Positions 11,027-21,754 of a DNA stretch of 64,000 nucleotides are shown here, piece after piece; within the stretch, counting starts at the first letter, position 1, and each line of letters begins with the position of its first letter. Source of the stretch: Microglena sp. YARC (taxonomy: Eukaryota > Chlorophyta > Chlorophyceae > Chlamydomonadales > Chlamydomonadaceae). Where the stretch lies: assembly GCA_022414725.1 (NCBI GenBank), contig CM039462.1, positions 182,593,657-182,657,656 of the forward strand. The letters run 5' to 3'. Made by a program: the position numbers and the translations under genes. Below the pieces are notes generated by a model. It had not been told where the DNA came from. It ran no database searches and saw nothing but the letters and a program-made list of their open reading frames with translations.

Positions 11027-12076
11027 GGTGTCAAGCTAGCGCATACATCAGCAGTGGAGCAAGGCCTGGCCGGAGAAGACACCTTCGCCAAATGTCGCCA
11101 TTCATTCCTTACCTGGATGGCAGGTACCCACATAGCTCAGCTTTGCAAACAGGGCACCGATTTAGAGCAGATGGACGGCATCGAGCGCCGACTGCTCAGA
11201 AACACAGACAATGCAGCCTACTGCCAAGACCTGCTGAAAACCTTGGGCTTCTCGTGGTTTTCAAGGGAACAGGCCGCGCACACTTCCAAAGGAGATGCTG
11301 GTCCACCCAGCATTAGGGAGGTGCTTGTGGGGAGTGCCCCTCCGCAGCCAACTACATCACCTGTCACCACTGCGCACATGCCAGCCACGTCACCCACCAC
11401 TTCTGCGCAAGTACTTCCCAGCTCGACGTCCGCAGGACAGGAAGTGGGAGGGTCAGCAGGACTGGAGAATAGACAGGAGGCCACACCAGAGGTCTCAAGA
11501 GATGCCCATGGGGAGGTCCATCCTACCCAAGGGGAGGTCCCACCCACACACGCGACGGTCCAACCAGCACGGGGATATGTTCATCCCATAAAGGTGGAGG
11601 TTCCGCGCACACAGGGAGGGAACCAACTACCGCAGCGGGAGGTCCAACCCACCAACAGTGTCCCCTCTCTCAATGCACAAGCTGTGAGCAGCGCTGTGGT
11701 AGTAAAGAAGGAGCCAGACTGTCTGAAGCAAGCTGGTGGGGCTCTTCCTGGCCTTGTGCTCCCTGCCCAGGCATCCATGTTCCCCGCTCAGGGTCAGCTA
11801 CCTTATCCTCAGCTACCGTATCCTCAGCTACCTTATCCTCAGCTACCTCAAGTGTTGATCAAACCCGATCCTGATTCAGCTGACATTATACCACATGCGG
11901 TAGGATGTGATGTAGCATGCAGGGACATGACAACACAAGCGAATGCTCAGTTGGGTCATAACACTCAAATCGGTGTTGGTACAAGCCAGACTCAGTTGGG
12001 TCAAAACACTCAGGAAGGTGTGGTTCCAAGCCACACACAGCTTGCCGATGTGCTGTCCGATGTCCCCACCTTCTGA
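11027..12076 (+). CDS. Last exon of gene A: Pro/Thr-rich protein with sumoylation-like motifs
   Basis: It starts after ctctttgcag in phase 0 and runs 350 codons to a TGA. The first about 75 residues look helical (KCRHSFLTWMAGTHIAQL, then IERRLLRNTDNAAYCQDLL) and may be a folded domain I do not recognise. The remainder is disordered and rich in Pro, Thr, Gln and Val, with repeats of the type EVHPTQGEVPPTH and three LPYPQ copies. VVKKEPD and VLIKPDPD fit the psi-K-x-E/D sumoylation pattern, which suggests a nuclear regulator, by inference only. It is the best-supported exon of gene A because it is long and open with biased composition. Confidence 0.75.
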   Translation, partial: GVKLAHTSAVEQGLAGEDTFAKCRHSFLTWMAGTHIAQLCKQGTDLEQMDGIERRLLRNTDNAAYCQDLLKTLGFSWFSREQAAHTSKGDAGPPSIREVLVGSAPPQPTTSPVTTAHMPATSPTTSAQVLPSSTSAGQEVGGSAGLENRQEATPEVSRDAHGEVHPTQGEVPPTHATVQPARGYVHPIKVEVPRTQGGNQLPQREVQPTNSVPSLNAQAVSSAVVVKKEPDCLKQAGGALPGLVLPAQASMFPAQGQLPYPQLPYPQLPYPQLPQVLIKPDPDSADIIPHAVGCDVACRDMTTQANAQLGHNTQIGVGTSQTQLGQNTQEGVVPSHTQLADVLSDVPTF

Positions 12077-13364
12077 CTTGTCCGGCAGGACTACAGAAGT
12101 GCAGCCCGGAATTACTGAGCTGGGTGCACCAGGAAATGCCCACTTGACTAACGAGATGCTTTCAGCAGGAAATGCCCACTTGACTAACGAGATGCAGCAG
12201 GCTGAGGGCAGAAGTAAGACCGAACAGGTAACAGGATGGATTATCTTTGAATGAGGGCAAGGTAACCGGGCAACATGATGGATTGCCTTTGAGTAATGGC
12301 AAGGTGACCAGGCAGGGCTTGTCGCTTTAGCCCCCTCTGGACCCCCTAGGGTCCCGGGGCTGAAGCCCCAAGTTCCCCCCGTGTCTCTCTCCGCCGTCTG
12401 TCGGATGTCTAGCTGTCTGTCTGACAGATGTCCAGGTGTTTGAACGATTCCGACCACCTCAGCACCCAAACATTTTGCTCATAGTTGGAGTGCGCATGAC
12501 TAGAATTATCAGCATCGCAGCTGTCAAGATCCTTAGCAAAAATTGTTCAATGTTTGTAGCTCTATTCGGCTACGAGTAGCTACTTTCTCCACTACTTTCG
12601 AAACTACCTGCTGGTGACTGCTAAAGCGTTTTCCTGTGTCGCTTGCGACACGCTCTTAGAACTTTTCTTCTCAGCTTCGAGCAGCAGCTTTTGGTCAGCT
12701 CCCCTGACTGGCTATTCAGCAAAAACTGTCAAAACATAGTGCACTTTGAAGCTGACACAATCAGCTGTCAAAAATTGCTGAAATAGTATGTTGTTCCCCA
12801 GTGGCTGGCTCAGGGAGCTGCCTAGAAGCTGTTGCTCGTAGCTGAAAAGAAAAGCCAGGGTACCAGGTAGCACCATAACAAGATGGATTGCCCTTAAATT
12901 GATATCACCATGTTTACTCTATACTATCTATAGACCAGAGCTTCGCAGTTCATCCTCCTAAGCTCGGACATAGGCGCACAGCAGCTCGTCAGCTGTTGAG
13001 CACTGTCGGGGTTGGTTAAGAAATCACTTGAGTGCAAGAAATAGTGTAACCGAGTTCGTTTGCTATATTCACAGTATCGCCCGAGGCTATATGGGAGCGG
13101 AGGACCATCCCAATGCCGATGTTTAGATTGGATTAGATTGTTTCCTGTTTTTCAGCCAACTCTGGGTTGCTCACCGTCTTCCAATGCGAAGTCCCCCCGT
13201 GCAAAAGCAGGGAGCATACCAAGCGTATTGATGTGTCATGCTCTTCTTGGTGCCTACGTCTGTTCCTAGGTCTATTTGTACTTTGTACCGCACTTTACTA
13301 TACTTATATGTGGTCAAAACATGATTTCCTTAGTGCTACATGTCAGAGAATTTCAAGACGAATC
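12077..13364. other. 3' flank of gene A, no gene recognised
   Basis: It holds two 30-bp copies of caggaaatgcccacttgact-aacgagatgc (12129-12158 and 12166-12195), possibly in the 3' UTR. A copy of the dispersed cagtggctggctcagggagc element lies near 12800. A stretch at 13120-13200 (tttttcagccaactc, then gctcaccgtcttccaa) recurs near 29340. Nothing coding was recognised. Confidence 0.5.
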
Positions 13365-13440
13365 CGAATATGCAATACAAAAGCGATGTTTTTTTTAGCC
13401 TCACGTCGGTCGGGAATCCTAGGCTCTTCTTGGTGACTAC

Positions 13441-14289
13441 CAGGGCACTTCCAAGCGCGCGCTTTTGCGCGCTGACGCGCTGCCTTTTTGAGCACCACTG
13501 CGCGTTTCGAGCAGTTTTGTGCAACCCCCTGTGGGCGCAGCAAGCAATTTTTGCGCTTTTTGCACTTCAAAGCGCACTTTTGTTTTTTTCAAGTGCGCTA
13601 AAGCGCTGGCCAATTTGGTCAATGGAAGTCCCCTGGTGCCTGCGGCCAGGACTGTGTCATGCTCTTCTTGGTGACCGCCAGGGGACTCCCCACGCTGTCT
13701 CCCCCTTGACCCTGACCTTGGGGCTGACCTTGACCTTGACCTTGCGTCTGACCTTGGGCCTGGTAGCCTGAGGGGGAGTTGGACTTGGAGTTGGACTCCC
13801 CCCGCTGTCTAACGGCAAGCCCAACTCCAGGTCCAACTCCCCCTCAGGCTACCAGGCCCAAGGTTAAGGTCAGACGCAAGGTCAAGGTCAAGGTCAGCCC
13901 CAAGGTCAGGGTCAAGGTCAGCCCCAAGGTCAAGGTCAGGGCTTTCGGGCTCATGGTCGTGACAAGCAGTTTCAAAGCGATCCAAGCAGTTTCAGGCGAT
14001 CGATTCTCTGGCTCTGTCCAGGGGATGCACCCTGACCCCCAGGGCTCCTCCATGAGGCTGGCCAGTGGCGGGCTGGCGCACATGGACGGGCCGTCGATGC
14101 ACCAGGGTACTTCAAATTGCCAAATTGGCCAGCGCTTTAGCGCACTTGAAAACAAAAAAACTGCGCTTTGTAGTGCAAAAAGCGCAAACATTGCTTGCAG
14201 CGCCCACAAGGGGTTGCAAAAAACTGCGCTTAAAGCGCTGAGGGGGTCAAAAAGTCAGCGCTCAAAAGCGCGCGCTTTGAATTTTCCTG
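13441..14289. mobile_element. Fold-back hAT-like composite element (copy 1)
   Basis: The left arm, 13441-13635, begins cagggcacttcc. The right arm, 14103-14289, ends gaattttcctg and is an inverted copy of the left. Outer flanks are gtgactac (13433-13440) and gtgcctac (14290-14297), matching at 7 of 8. The interior is itself a long palindrome centred near 13800, built of ccttgaccttg / caaggtcaagg repeats and ggagttggacttgg. Coordinates of the duplicated copy are 1069 higher. There is no transposase. Confidence 0.75.
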
Positions 14290-14509
14290 GTGCCTACGGC
14301 AAGGACTAGGGCAAGCATTATCAATCTCTTGGTGCACGAGTACACTCAGTGCATGCATTATCGATGCACCCCTGGAGCCGTATGCTGTGTTGGGGGGAGT
14401 TCTGTATCGTTTTCTTGGTATGTACGGACAGAACGAATATGCAATACAAAAGCGATGTTTTTTTTAGCCTCACGTCGGTCGGGAATCCTAGGCTCTTCTT
14501 GGTGACTAC

Positions 14510-15358
14510 CAGGGCACTTCCAAGCGCGCGCTTTTGCGCGCTGACGCGCTGCCTTTTTGAGCACCACTGCGCGTTTCGAGCAGTTTTGTGCAACCCCCTG
14601 TGGGCGCAGCAAGCAATTTTTGCGCTTTTTGCACTTCAAAGCGCACTTTTGTTTTTTTCAAGTGCGCTAAAGCGCTGGCCAATTTGGTCAATGGAAGTCC
14701 CCTGGTGCCTGCGGCCAGGACTGTGTCATGCTCTTCTTGGTGACCGCCAGGGGACTCCCCACGCTGTCTCCCCCTTGACCCTGACCTTGGGGCTGACCTT
14801 GACCTTGACCTTGCGTCTGACCTTGGGCCTGGTAGCCTGAGGGGGAGTTGGACTTGGAGTTGGACTCCCCCCGCTGTCTAACGGCAAGCCCAACTCCAGG
14901 TCCAACTCCCCCTCAGGCTACCAGGCCCAAGGTTAAGGTCAGACGCAAGGTCAAGGTCAAGGTCAGCCCCAAGGTCAGGGTCAAGGTCAGCCCCAAGGTC
15001 AAGGTCAGGGCTTTCGGGCTCATGGTCGTGACAAGCAGTTTCAAAGCGATCCAAGCAGTTTCAGGCGATCGATTCTCTGGCTCTGTCCAGGGGATGCACC
15101 CTGACCCCCAGGGCTCCTCCATGAGGCTGGCCAGTGGCGGGCTGGCGCACATGGACGGGCCGTCGATGCACCAGGGTACTTCAAATTGCCAAATTGGCCA
15201 GCGCTTTAGCGCACTTGAAAACAAAAAAACTGCGCTTTGTAGTGCAAAAAGCGCAAACATTGCTTGCAGCGCCCACAAGGGGTTGCAAAAAACTGCGCTT
15301 AAAGCGCTGAGGGGGTCAAAAAGTCAGCGCTCAAAAGCGCGCGCTTTGAATTTTCCTG
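14510..15358. mobile_element. Fold-back hAT-like composite element (copy 2)
   Basis: Second copy of the composite element, carried within the second 1069-bp duplicate. Both arms and the central palindrome are the same as in the first copy. Confidence 0.72.
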
Positions 15359-15869
15359 GTGCCTACGGCAAGGACTAGGGCAAGCATTATCAATCTCTTG
15401 GTGCACGAGTACACTCAGTGCATGCATTATCGATGCACCCCTGGAGCCGTATGCTGTGTTGGGGGGAGTTCTGTATCGTTTTCTTGGTATGTACGGACAG
15501 AACGAGGGCGACCATTAAAACTCTTTGCATGCGCTAGTGCCGTCACTGCATGTATGTACGCTTGCTTGCATGATCGACGCACGCCTTTAGCCTTCTACTG
15601 TGCTGCTTCTACTGTGCTGCTTCTACTGTACTGCTTGCTTGTTGCTGCTTCTACTGTGCTGAGGGAAGTTCCAAGTTATGTATCATGCTCATGATACTTT
15701 CAGACATGATGGGTAGCAGGATAGCCTGAGGGGAAACGATGATTACCCAGGGGTCCGCCACTGCCACAGCGGGTCTTACCTATGGACAGGACTTGGAACT
15801 TGCCAAGATTCCACACCCGACCTGCGTCCGACAGGATTCGAACCCACCCATTCCCGGGATATCATTATT

Positions 15870-15949
15870 GTCAGAACTACTAGGCTGCGGGAGCATTGAG
15901 GACACGTTGCAAGATGTCCTCAATGCTCCCGCAGCCTAGTAGTTCTGAC
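15870..15949. repeat. Perfect 35-bp stem inverted repeat
   Basis: 15870-15904 and 15915-15949 are exact reverse complements (gtcagaactactaggctg...) around the 10-base loop cgttgcaaga. The adjacent sequence contains ggattcgaaccc (about 15834), which resembles a reversed tRNA B-box. This may be part of a tRNA-derived element on the minus strand. Confidence 0.9.
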
Positions 15950-16059
15950 AACTAGTCTATAGCTGTAGAATATGTACCTTGGATTCAGTAACTTGACATC
16001 TCGAGTATGCCTTTTTGATATATCCCATCAGTCTAGGGATTCCGTTACGTGATGATGAG

Positions 16060-16350
16060 GGCGATCATGGGTGAGTGTGTGTGCGTGTGTGCTAGTCCTT
16101 ATCCTTGAGTATACCCCATCAGTCCAGCGATTCAGTCACATGATCATGAGGGCGATCAGTATCGGTCTCTTGATGCGCTAGTGCAGTCATTCAGTCACAT
16201 GATCATGAGGGCGATCATCGTCAGTCATTCAGTCACATGATCGTGCAGTCACATGATCGTGCAGTCATTCAGTCACATGATCGTGCAGTCATTCAGTCAC
16301 ATGATCATGAGGGCGATCATCAGTATCGGTCTCTTGATGCGCTAGTGCAG
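16060..16350. repeat. Short interspersed tandem units (cagtcacatgatcatgaggg)
   Basis: Repeated copies of cattcagtcacatgatcatg, agggcgatca and gtctcttgatgcgctagtgc in irregular order. Related pieces recur near 14300, 15390 and 16450. Non-coding. Confidence 0.8.
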
Positions 16351-17408
16351 TCATTAGCAATATATGAATGTAGTTGTTTTAGGTTGTAGGGTTTAGGGTT
16401 AACCGGTCACCCCCTGGCTAGCTTCCCCCTACCCTAGCGATTCTGTCACTTGATGATGGCAATCATTATCAGTTTCTTGATGCGCTAGTGCAGTCATATG
16501 ATATGTACAGACAGGAGGGCAACCACTGGCAATGATATGGATGTAGTTGTACACTCAGCGCATACATGCATCCATGATAGATACCCGAATGAAAATAATC
16601 TCCAGATTTTTTTTTGAAGAGGGATTAGCCCCACTAAAATGTCCGTTCGTTCGTTCGTTCGTCCGTGTCACCAACCACATTTTCAAGTTTTATGAAAAAC
16701 ATCAAAAAAGTTGAACATTCTATATTTTTTATGAATTATAAGACTTATTCATACCGGACAAATTCTGACCAGAGCACATACGAGCATCGCAATTCACGAA
16801 AATGAGCTCAGGTTGGGCCAAAAAGCTACAATTAACAGTTAACAATTTGATTTCAGGGTGTTTTGAGCTAACATTTCAAATTTGAACCACTTAAACATGT
16901 GCGCATACATAGGTTTGGGAGCAGAATTGTCGTCAAAAATTGGAAGCGAAACATGTAAGCATCACAATGGACGAAACATTCCCCAAGGGCACTGCTATAA
17001 TTTGCCCACGGACCCCACCTCAGGGCCGTGCGTGGGGCAGGGGCGGTGGCCACCGGGCGGGGGCGGGGGCAGGGGCGGGGGCCACCAGGCGGGGGCAGGG
17101 GCAAGCCACGCCACCTGCCGCTGGTCAAAAGCCCGTTCAGGAGGACGGGACATACCGCTCACGTCTGGGCTGAGCCGAAACATGCAATACCTCGTACAAA
17201 TTCCGTAAAATCAACCAGATACCTGATTGGACTATTTTTTCTTGCATCAAATTCTTTACAAAAAAGTCAATCTACATACATGCATTTTATTACATTACAG
17301 AAACGTTCAATACTGCTTAAAAATCAACAACCCTTCAAAAACTCTCTTTTTCGTCACTTTATAGTTTACAGTGCTAAATCATCAATCGTTTCATTGGAAT
17401 TAAATTAA
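16351..17408. other. No gene recognised
   Basis: AT-rich spacer with a gttcgttcgttcg microsatellite near 16645 and a GC-rich tract at 17025-17110 (ggggcggtggccaccgggcg type). The GC tract resembles one at 60285-60500. A short ggtttagggtt motif lies at 16388. Small open frames overlap on both strands and have no family features. Confidence 0.5.
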
Positions 17409-17627
17409 TTTAAAGCCTCCAGGCGCCCTTCGAATTTAATCCAATTCGAATTGATACAATTTAAAGCAATTACATGCATTCAAATCACTTTAATTAAATT
17501 AAATGGAAAGGAATAAATCGAATTAAATAACACAACATTAAATGCAATTAAATTAAATTAATTAAAATACACTGAATTAAGGATCCGAATCATTTCATTC
17601 GGGACGCGCCTCCAGGCGCCCTTAATA
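17409..17627 (+). mobile_element. AT-rich MITE-like element, forward copy
   Basis: It begins and ends with cctccaggcgccctt, and the right end reads gggacgcgcctccaggcgcc. The interior is built of aattaaatt motifs. A recognisable copy in reverse orientation lies at about 19905-20073. Superfamily not determined. Confidence 0.7.
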
Positions 17628-17659
17628 GTAAGAGCTGCCACAGGACATGAGATTGAAGG

Positions 17660-17697
<38 letters not shown>
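17660..17697. repeat. Poly-C tract (~38 bp)
   Basis: Uninterrupted C run; its length in the assembly is probably unreliable. Confidence 0.9.
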
Positions 17698-17698
<1 letters not shown>

Positions 17699-17924
17699 TT
17701 TGCATGTACCATACAAACTGAATAATGGCCACTACGTTCTGGACTCCTTTTTTGTGTGAAAGGTATTTCAACCCAGGAGAGCTTATTTGGTTTCGCAGAC
17801 CCTAGCTGATGTACCATAATATGCTGGCGGACGAGATGGCGGACAGGTATCCGCCAATGATGATTCAGGCCAAACGGGAAGCTCTGGCGGATTGGGCCAT
17901 CCGCCAACATTTCTCCAGGGACAC

Positions 17925-18005
17925 TGCAGTGCAGTACACAGTTGGGGGACACTGCAGTGCAGTACACAGTTGGGGGACACTGCAGTGCAGTACACAGTTG
18001 GGGGA
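17925..18005. repeat. Three tandem ~30-bp units
   Basis: cactgcagtgcagtacacag followed by ttggggga, three times. Sequence just downstream (18015-18060, ggacagcttccttgattccc...) resembles 47145-47185. Confidence 0.88.
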
Positions 18006-18257
18006 CAGCGAGTAACTCCTTGTGGACAGCTTCCTTGATTCCCGGCGACTTTTCATTTCTTTTCAATTTCGTTCTAGCCCTCGAGTTGATGAATCCTCAA
18101 CCCGCTTTGGGCGCTCAGGCGTCGCCAGACCCTAGCTGATGTAATGATGCGTGTTGTGTTGTTAAACCTAAGATGCCTACTTATCTCATCAGAAACCTAC
18201 CTCACTAAGTGGTTCGTACTATGGCTAGGTTCATAACTTCCTCCCACTACCTGAAGG

Positions 18258-18600
18258 TGCAAACTGATAGATGGAAGCGACTCATTGTCCCTTGGAATGA
18301 TCTGATGGAAGCGACTCATTGTCCCTTGGAATGATCTGATGGAATCGACTCATTGTCCCTTGGAATTATCTGATGGAAGCGACTCATTGTCCCTTGGAAT
18401 GATCTGATGGAAGCGACTCATTGTCCCTTGGAATGATCTGATGGAAGCGACTCATTGTCCCTTGGATGGAAGATGATGGTGTATAAGATATATGGAAGCG
18501 ATAGAAGATAGCTAGATAAATGGAAGCGATAGATAAGATAGATGGAAGCGATAGAAGATAGATGGAAGCGACTCATTGTCCCTTGGAATGATCTAGTGTA
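18258..18600. repeat. Tandem array gatggaagcgactcattgtc
   Basis: Six regular units of about 40-43 bp (gatggaagcgactcattgtc then ccttggaatgatct), followed by shorter gatggaagcgataga units. A single copy with the same flank, ctagtgtatcaactat, recurs at about 18940-18998, on the far side of the palindromic element. Confidence 0.9.
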
Positions 18601-18604
18601 TCAA

Positions 18605-18893
18605 CTATAGGGCTGTCAATATCGTACGGTATTTTCAATTACCGTTCGATATATCGTGATATATCGTACGGTATCGATACCGTACGATATTTGTATACCC
18701 TTTTTTGGGGAAAATCAGTATAAGACCAAGGGGTTATAACAGGAAATACCGTTTACACGTCCATACACTTAAAATCAAGTCAAATGAACCAATACTGAGT
18801 GAGATAGAAAAAACGGTAATATCGTGGTCTATTACCGTACGATATATCGTGATATATCGTACGATATAAGGCGGTATTCTGAATTCCCTGGCA
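18605..18893. mobile_element. Palindromic AT-rich element (atatcgtacggtat)
   Basis: Both ends carry clusters of atatcgtacg / cgtacgatat palindromes around a unique core. The left end is agggctgtcaatatcg and the right end attctgaattccctg, a weak terminal inverted repeat of hAT type. No clear 8-bp duplication was seen, so the assignment is tentative. Confidence 0.55.
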
Positions 18894-19094
18894 CAGACTC
18901 AGGTGCTCCTGACGAGTATAGAACCGCCGAAGGTGCAAACTGATAGATGGAAGCGACTCATTGTCCCTTGGAATGATCTAGTGTATCAACTATGACATTA
19001 TGGAATTGTTCAAGATGAACATCATGTGGTTTTTGAATGTACTGTCAAAGCCTAACTGAATTCGAGAAGAAAGTATCAGAAACCAATTTCCCAA

Positions 19095-19325
19095 ACTGAT
19101 AGCAAAATGATTCCTGTATATTATCTGCTGTGTAATAAAGTAATAAACGAAATTAATTTCGTTTATTACACAGCAGATAAATGAATTAAAAATGATTCCT
19201 GTATATTATCTGCTGTGTAATAAACTAATAAACGAAATTAATTTCGTTTATTACACAGCAGATAAATTAATTAAAAATGATTCCTGTATATTATCTGCTG
19301 TGTAATAAACTAATAAACGAGTGGA
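19095..19325. repeat. Tandem palindromes (ttatctgctgtgtaataaa)
   Basis: About two and a half units of 100 bp. Each contains ttatctgctgtgtaataaac and its reverse complement around a taataaacgaaattaat core, so each unit can fold into a long hairpin. The last unit is cut off at taataaacgagtgg. Confidence 0.9.
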
Positions 19326-19799
19326 TCGTGCGATGTTACCTTTTTTCAGTTGTGAAAGGACTTTCACCCCAGGAGGTGGGTCTCCCAACACAAACCAGCG
19401 ACACGGAGGATTCAGTTCGAATGGTGGTGCCACTCCTACAATATGTAAAGTAGGCGCAGTCCTAGGAGGCTGTGCATCCATGGATGCAGGCAGGGATTGG
19501 ATGAAGTGTATTGCGAGCAATTCACATCCCCTACTAAGGAAACCCCTACTCCTGTTCCTGTTAGCCCACGCATATAAGCATACACGTAATACTAACCCTC
19601 ACGTCATACGCGCTTCCTCTAGACTTAACCCCTCAGGCTGCTAAGTAGCATCCTGTGCTGTTACACTATTAGCACTAAGCTCCTAAGCCCCCCCCCCCCC
19701 CCTCTCCTAAGTCCTAACCCTACAAATAGACAATTATATATATATTGCAATCCCACTACTCGATTTTTGACTTCATGTTCATCGCACTCGTTTTGTTTT
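19326..19799. other. No gene recognised
   Basis: Contains a poly-C run near 19689-19702 and a short (ta)n run at 19737-19745. Open frames on both strands at 19251-19644 overlap each other and match nothing known. Confidence 0.45.
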
Positions 19800-19890
19800 T
19801 ATGTAATTATGTATGTATGTTACAGTCCAAGGGTAGGCCAAATAGGCTAAAGGGACTTGCCCAACCGTGATAGGAAGGTCTCAAAAGAAA
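19800..19890 (-). mobile_element. LINE-like 3' tail, solo copy
   Basis: On the minus strand it reads ggttgggcaagtccctttag, cctatttggcctac, and ends ctgtaacatacatacat. The same block lies at 58563-58640 and, diverged, at 59395-59460. In both of those places it follows a LINE ORF2 C-terminal remnant in the same orientation. It is interpreted as a 5'-truncated insertion carrying the family's (CATA)n tail. Confidence 0.6.
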
Positions 19891-19904
19891 AAGCATGGAT
19901 GATC

Positions 19905-20073
19905 CGAATTAAGGGAGCCTGGTGGCGCGTCCCGAATGAAATGAATTGAATCAATAATTCAATGTGTTTTAATTAATTTAAATTTAATTGTACCGGTATT
20001 TAATGTTGTGCTATTTTAATTCGATTTATTACTTTAAATTTAATTTAATTAACGTGATTTGAATGCATGTAAT
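19905..20073 (-). mobile_element. AT-rich MITE-like element, reverse copy
   Basis: Reverse-complement relative of 17409-17627. It has aagggagcctggtggcgcgt-ccc at one end and gtgatttgaatgcatgtaat at the other, with an aattaaatt interior. It abuts the terminal-inverted-repeat element that begins at 20074. Confidence 0.7.
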
Positions 20074-20290
20074 GTAACGGTATGGCTCGGTACATGTACT
20101 AGAGAATGAGTTTTCGCACATCATAAGAACTCCTTTGCCGAATGTCGCCATGGTGGAATGATTTTAATCCGTTACACTGGTTTCGGAGCTGGTCTTACCA
20201 TCAGCGACGCGAGTTCGAATCGCTAATGAAGCGGTTCATATGATGTCCGAGTACTCATTCTCTAGTACATGTACCGAGCCAGACCGTTAC
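20074..20290. mobile_element. 217-bp element with 38-bp terminal inverted repeats
   Basis: 20074-20111 and 20253-20290 are reverse complements at 37 of 38 positions (gtaacggtatggctcggtac...). The interior contains gcgagttcgaatcgc, which resembles an RNA polymerase III B-box inside a small stem. No protein is encoded and no target duplication is obvious. Confidence 0.88.
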
Positions 20291-20815
20291 ACTCTTCCCT
20301 CCTCTAGGAATCCTCCAAGGACTCTTCAAGTGGTAGTAACCGGTTGGTGTATCATGTACTACGTGATGACGATTTACGTCTTTGGACAGATTCCGTTCCT
20401 TGTCGCCTTCAGCGGAGCCCTGGTTCCGGGTCGGGAGGACCAATTATACTTTACAAGTGATTGTTACCGGTTAACTACGGTATAACACTTATAACCGTTA
20501 CAATAAGTGTACAACAATTATACGTGTGCGTATTGCCGAAATACCCACCCAGGATTAACACAAGCCTTGGGCTAGCTCACTGTTTATGTCCTGTGTGCGT
20601 TAGTCGCCATTCCGCTACTGCATGGCGATGCATGGGTCCGGCCAAAATTGTCAGAAAGCCGGGTTCGGGGAGCAGCGCGACGCACTGAGGTCCCAATGTT
20701 ATTGCTTGTGCGGTGTGTATTCAAAGCTTTTTCCCCGCTACCAGTAGCGATCGCTACCTGGGACCCTGTTTTGGCCAAACCTTCTGCTACCCTGAGATTC
20801 CTCCGCCCCGCCCCC
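20291..20815. other. No gene recognised
   Basis: Unique-looking sequence with short open frames on both strands and no recognisable domain, repeat or RNA gene. Confidence 0.4.
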
Positions 20816-21340
20816 CAACCTCACCGGGAAGCTGAGGGGAAGCTGAGGGGGAGGTGGGGGGGAAGGGGGTCGTCATGAGGGGGGAGCTGAGGGGAAGGTG
20901 GGGGGGAAGGTGGGGGGGAAGCTGAGGGGAAGGTGGGGGGGGAAGGTGGGGGGAAGGTTGGGGGGGAAGCTGAGGGGAAGGTGGGGGGGGAAGGGGGTCG
21001 TTGTGAGGGGAAGCTGAGGGGAAGGTGGGGGGGGAAGGGGGTCGTCGTGAGGGGGAAGCTGAGGGGAAGGTGGGGGGGGGAAGGGGGTCGTCATGCGGGG
21101 GAAGCTGAGGGGAAGGTGGGGGGGGAAGGGGTCGTCGTGAGGGGGAAGCTGAGAGGAAGGTGGGGGGAAGGGGGTCGTCGTGAGGGGAAAACTGAGGGGA
21201 AGGTGGGGGGGGGAAGGGGGTCGTCGTGCGGGGGAAGCTGAGGGGAAGGTGAGTGAAGGTGTGTGGGGGAAGGTGGTGGGGAAGGTCAAAGTGAAGATGA
21301 AGGTGAAGGTGAAGGTGAGGGGGAAGGGGATGGGGAATCA
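20816..21340 (+). repeat. G-rich ~45-bp minisatellite
   Basis: Units of gaagctgaggggaaggtggg and gggaagggggtcgtcgtgag, with variable G-run lengths, ending in gaaggtgaaggtgaaggt. The G-rich strand has many runs of four or more G and could form quadruplexes. Pro-rich frames on the other strand are compositional. Confidence 0.92.
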
Positions 21341-21394
21341 TGTAAGTGGTGTTTATCGTGAGAGGGCCAGTGGTGAAGATGGCATACTTTTAAA

Positions 21395-21510
21395 TCAGTA
21401 CACAGCGTGCGGAGGGGTGTTTGTGAGTCAACGTGCCCAAAATGTTAAGCAGTACGCATCATGCGAGGGGGTGTTTGTGAGTCAACGTGCCCAAAATGTT
21501 AATCCACGTG
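21395..21510 (+). repeat. Two ~60-bp units with donor-like gtgagt
   Basis: cagtacacagcgtgcggagg then ggtgtttgtgagtcaacgtg and cccaaaatgtta, twice. Each contains gtttgtgagt. It may be another exon-edge duplication, but no exon could be assigned. Confidence 0.7.
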
Positions 21511-21754
21511 CAGGGAACTACTCGTGAGAGGTCGCCTGACACGACAGCCAACGGTCTCGTAACTAACTCGCTTCCGTCGCCACCTGTCATTCCGTCGCAA
21601 GCACTCTCCGCCATTTTTTAGCGTTGCATGCGACGCTGCATAGAAATTGGTCGTCTAATCCGAGGTGTTCGTCGTTAGAGTTCCAGCATCATATTAGTTG
21701 TCTAATCTGATTAGAATGCTCCCTGGCATTCGTGGGTACCGCACCAGGGGACTT

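Larger units (their letters stand above)
13365..15502. repeat. Exact 1069-bp tandem duplication
   Basis: 13365-14433 and 14434-15502 appear identical, with the same open frames at a constant 1069 offset, and share the junction bases cga. Each copy contains the fold-back element at 13441-14289 (14510-15358 in copy 2). It is either a very recent duplication or an assembly artefact. Confidence 0.93.

Noticed and set aside
15800..15860. Functional minus-strand tRNA
   Set aside because: Only a B-box-like ttcgaatcc is present. The T stem needs several wobble pairs and no acceptor stem was found.
15359..15939. Coding region
   Set aside because: Frames overlap the duplication edge and the perfect hairpin. 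Composition does not suggest protein.
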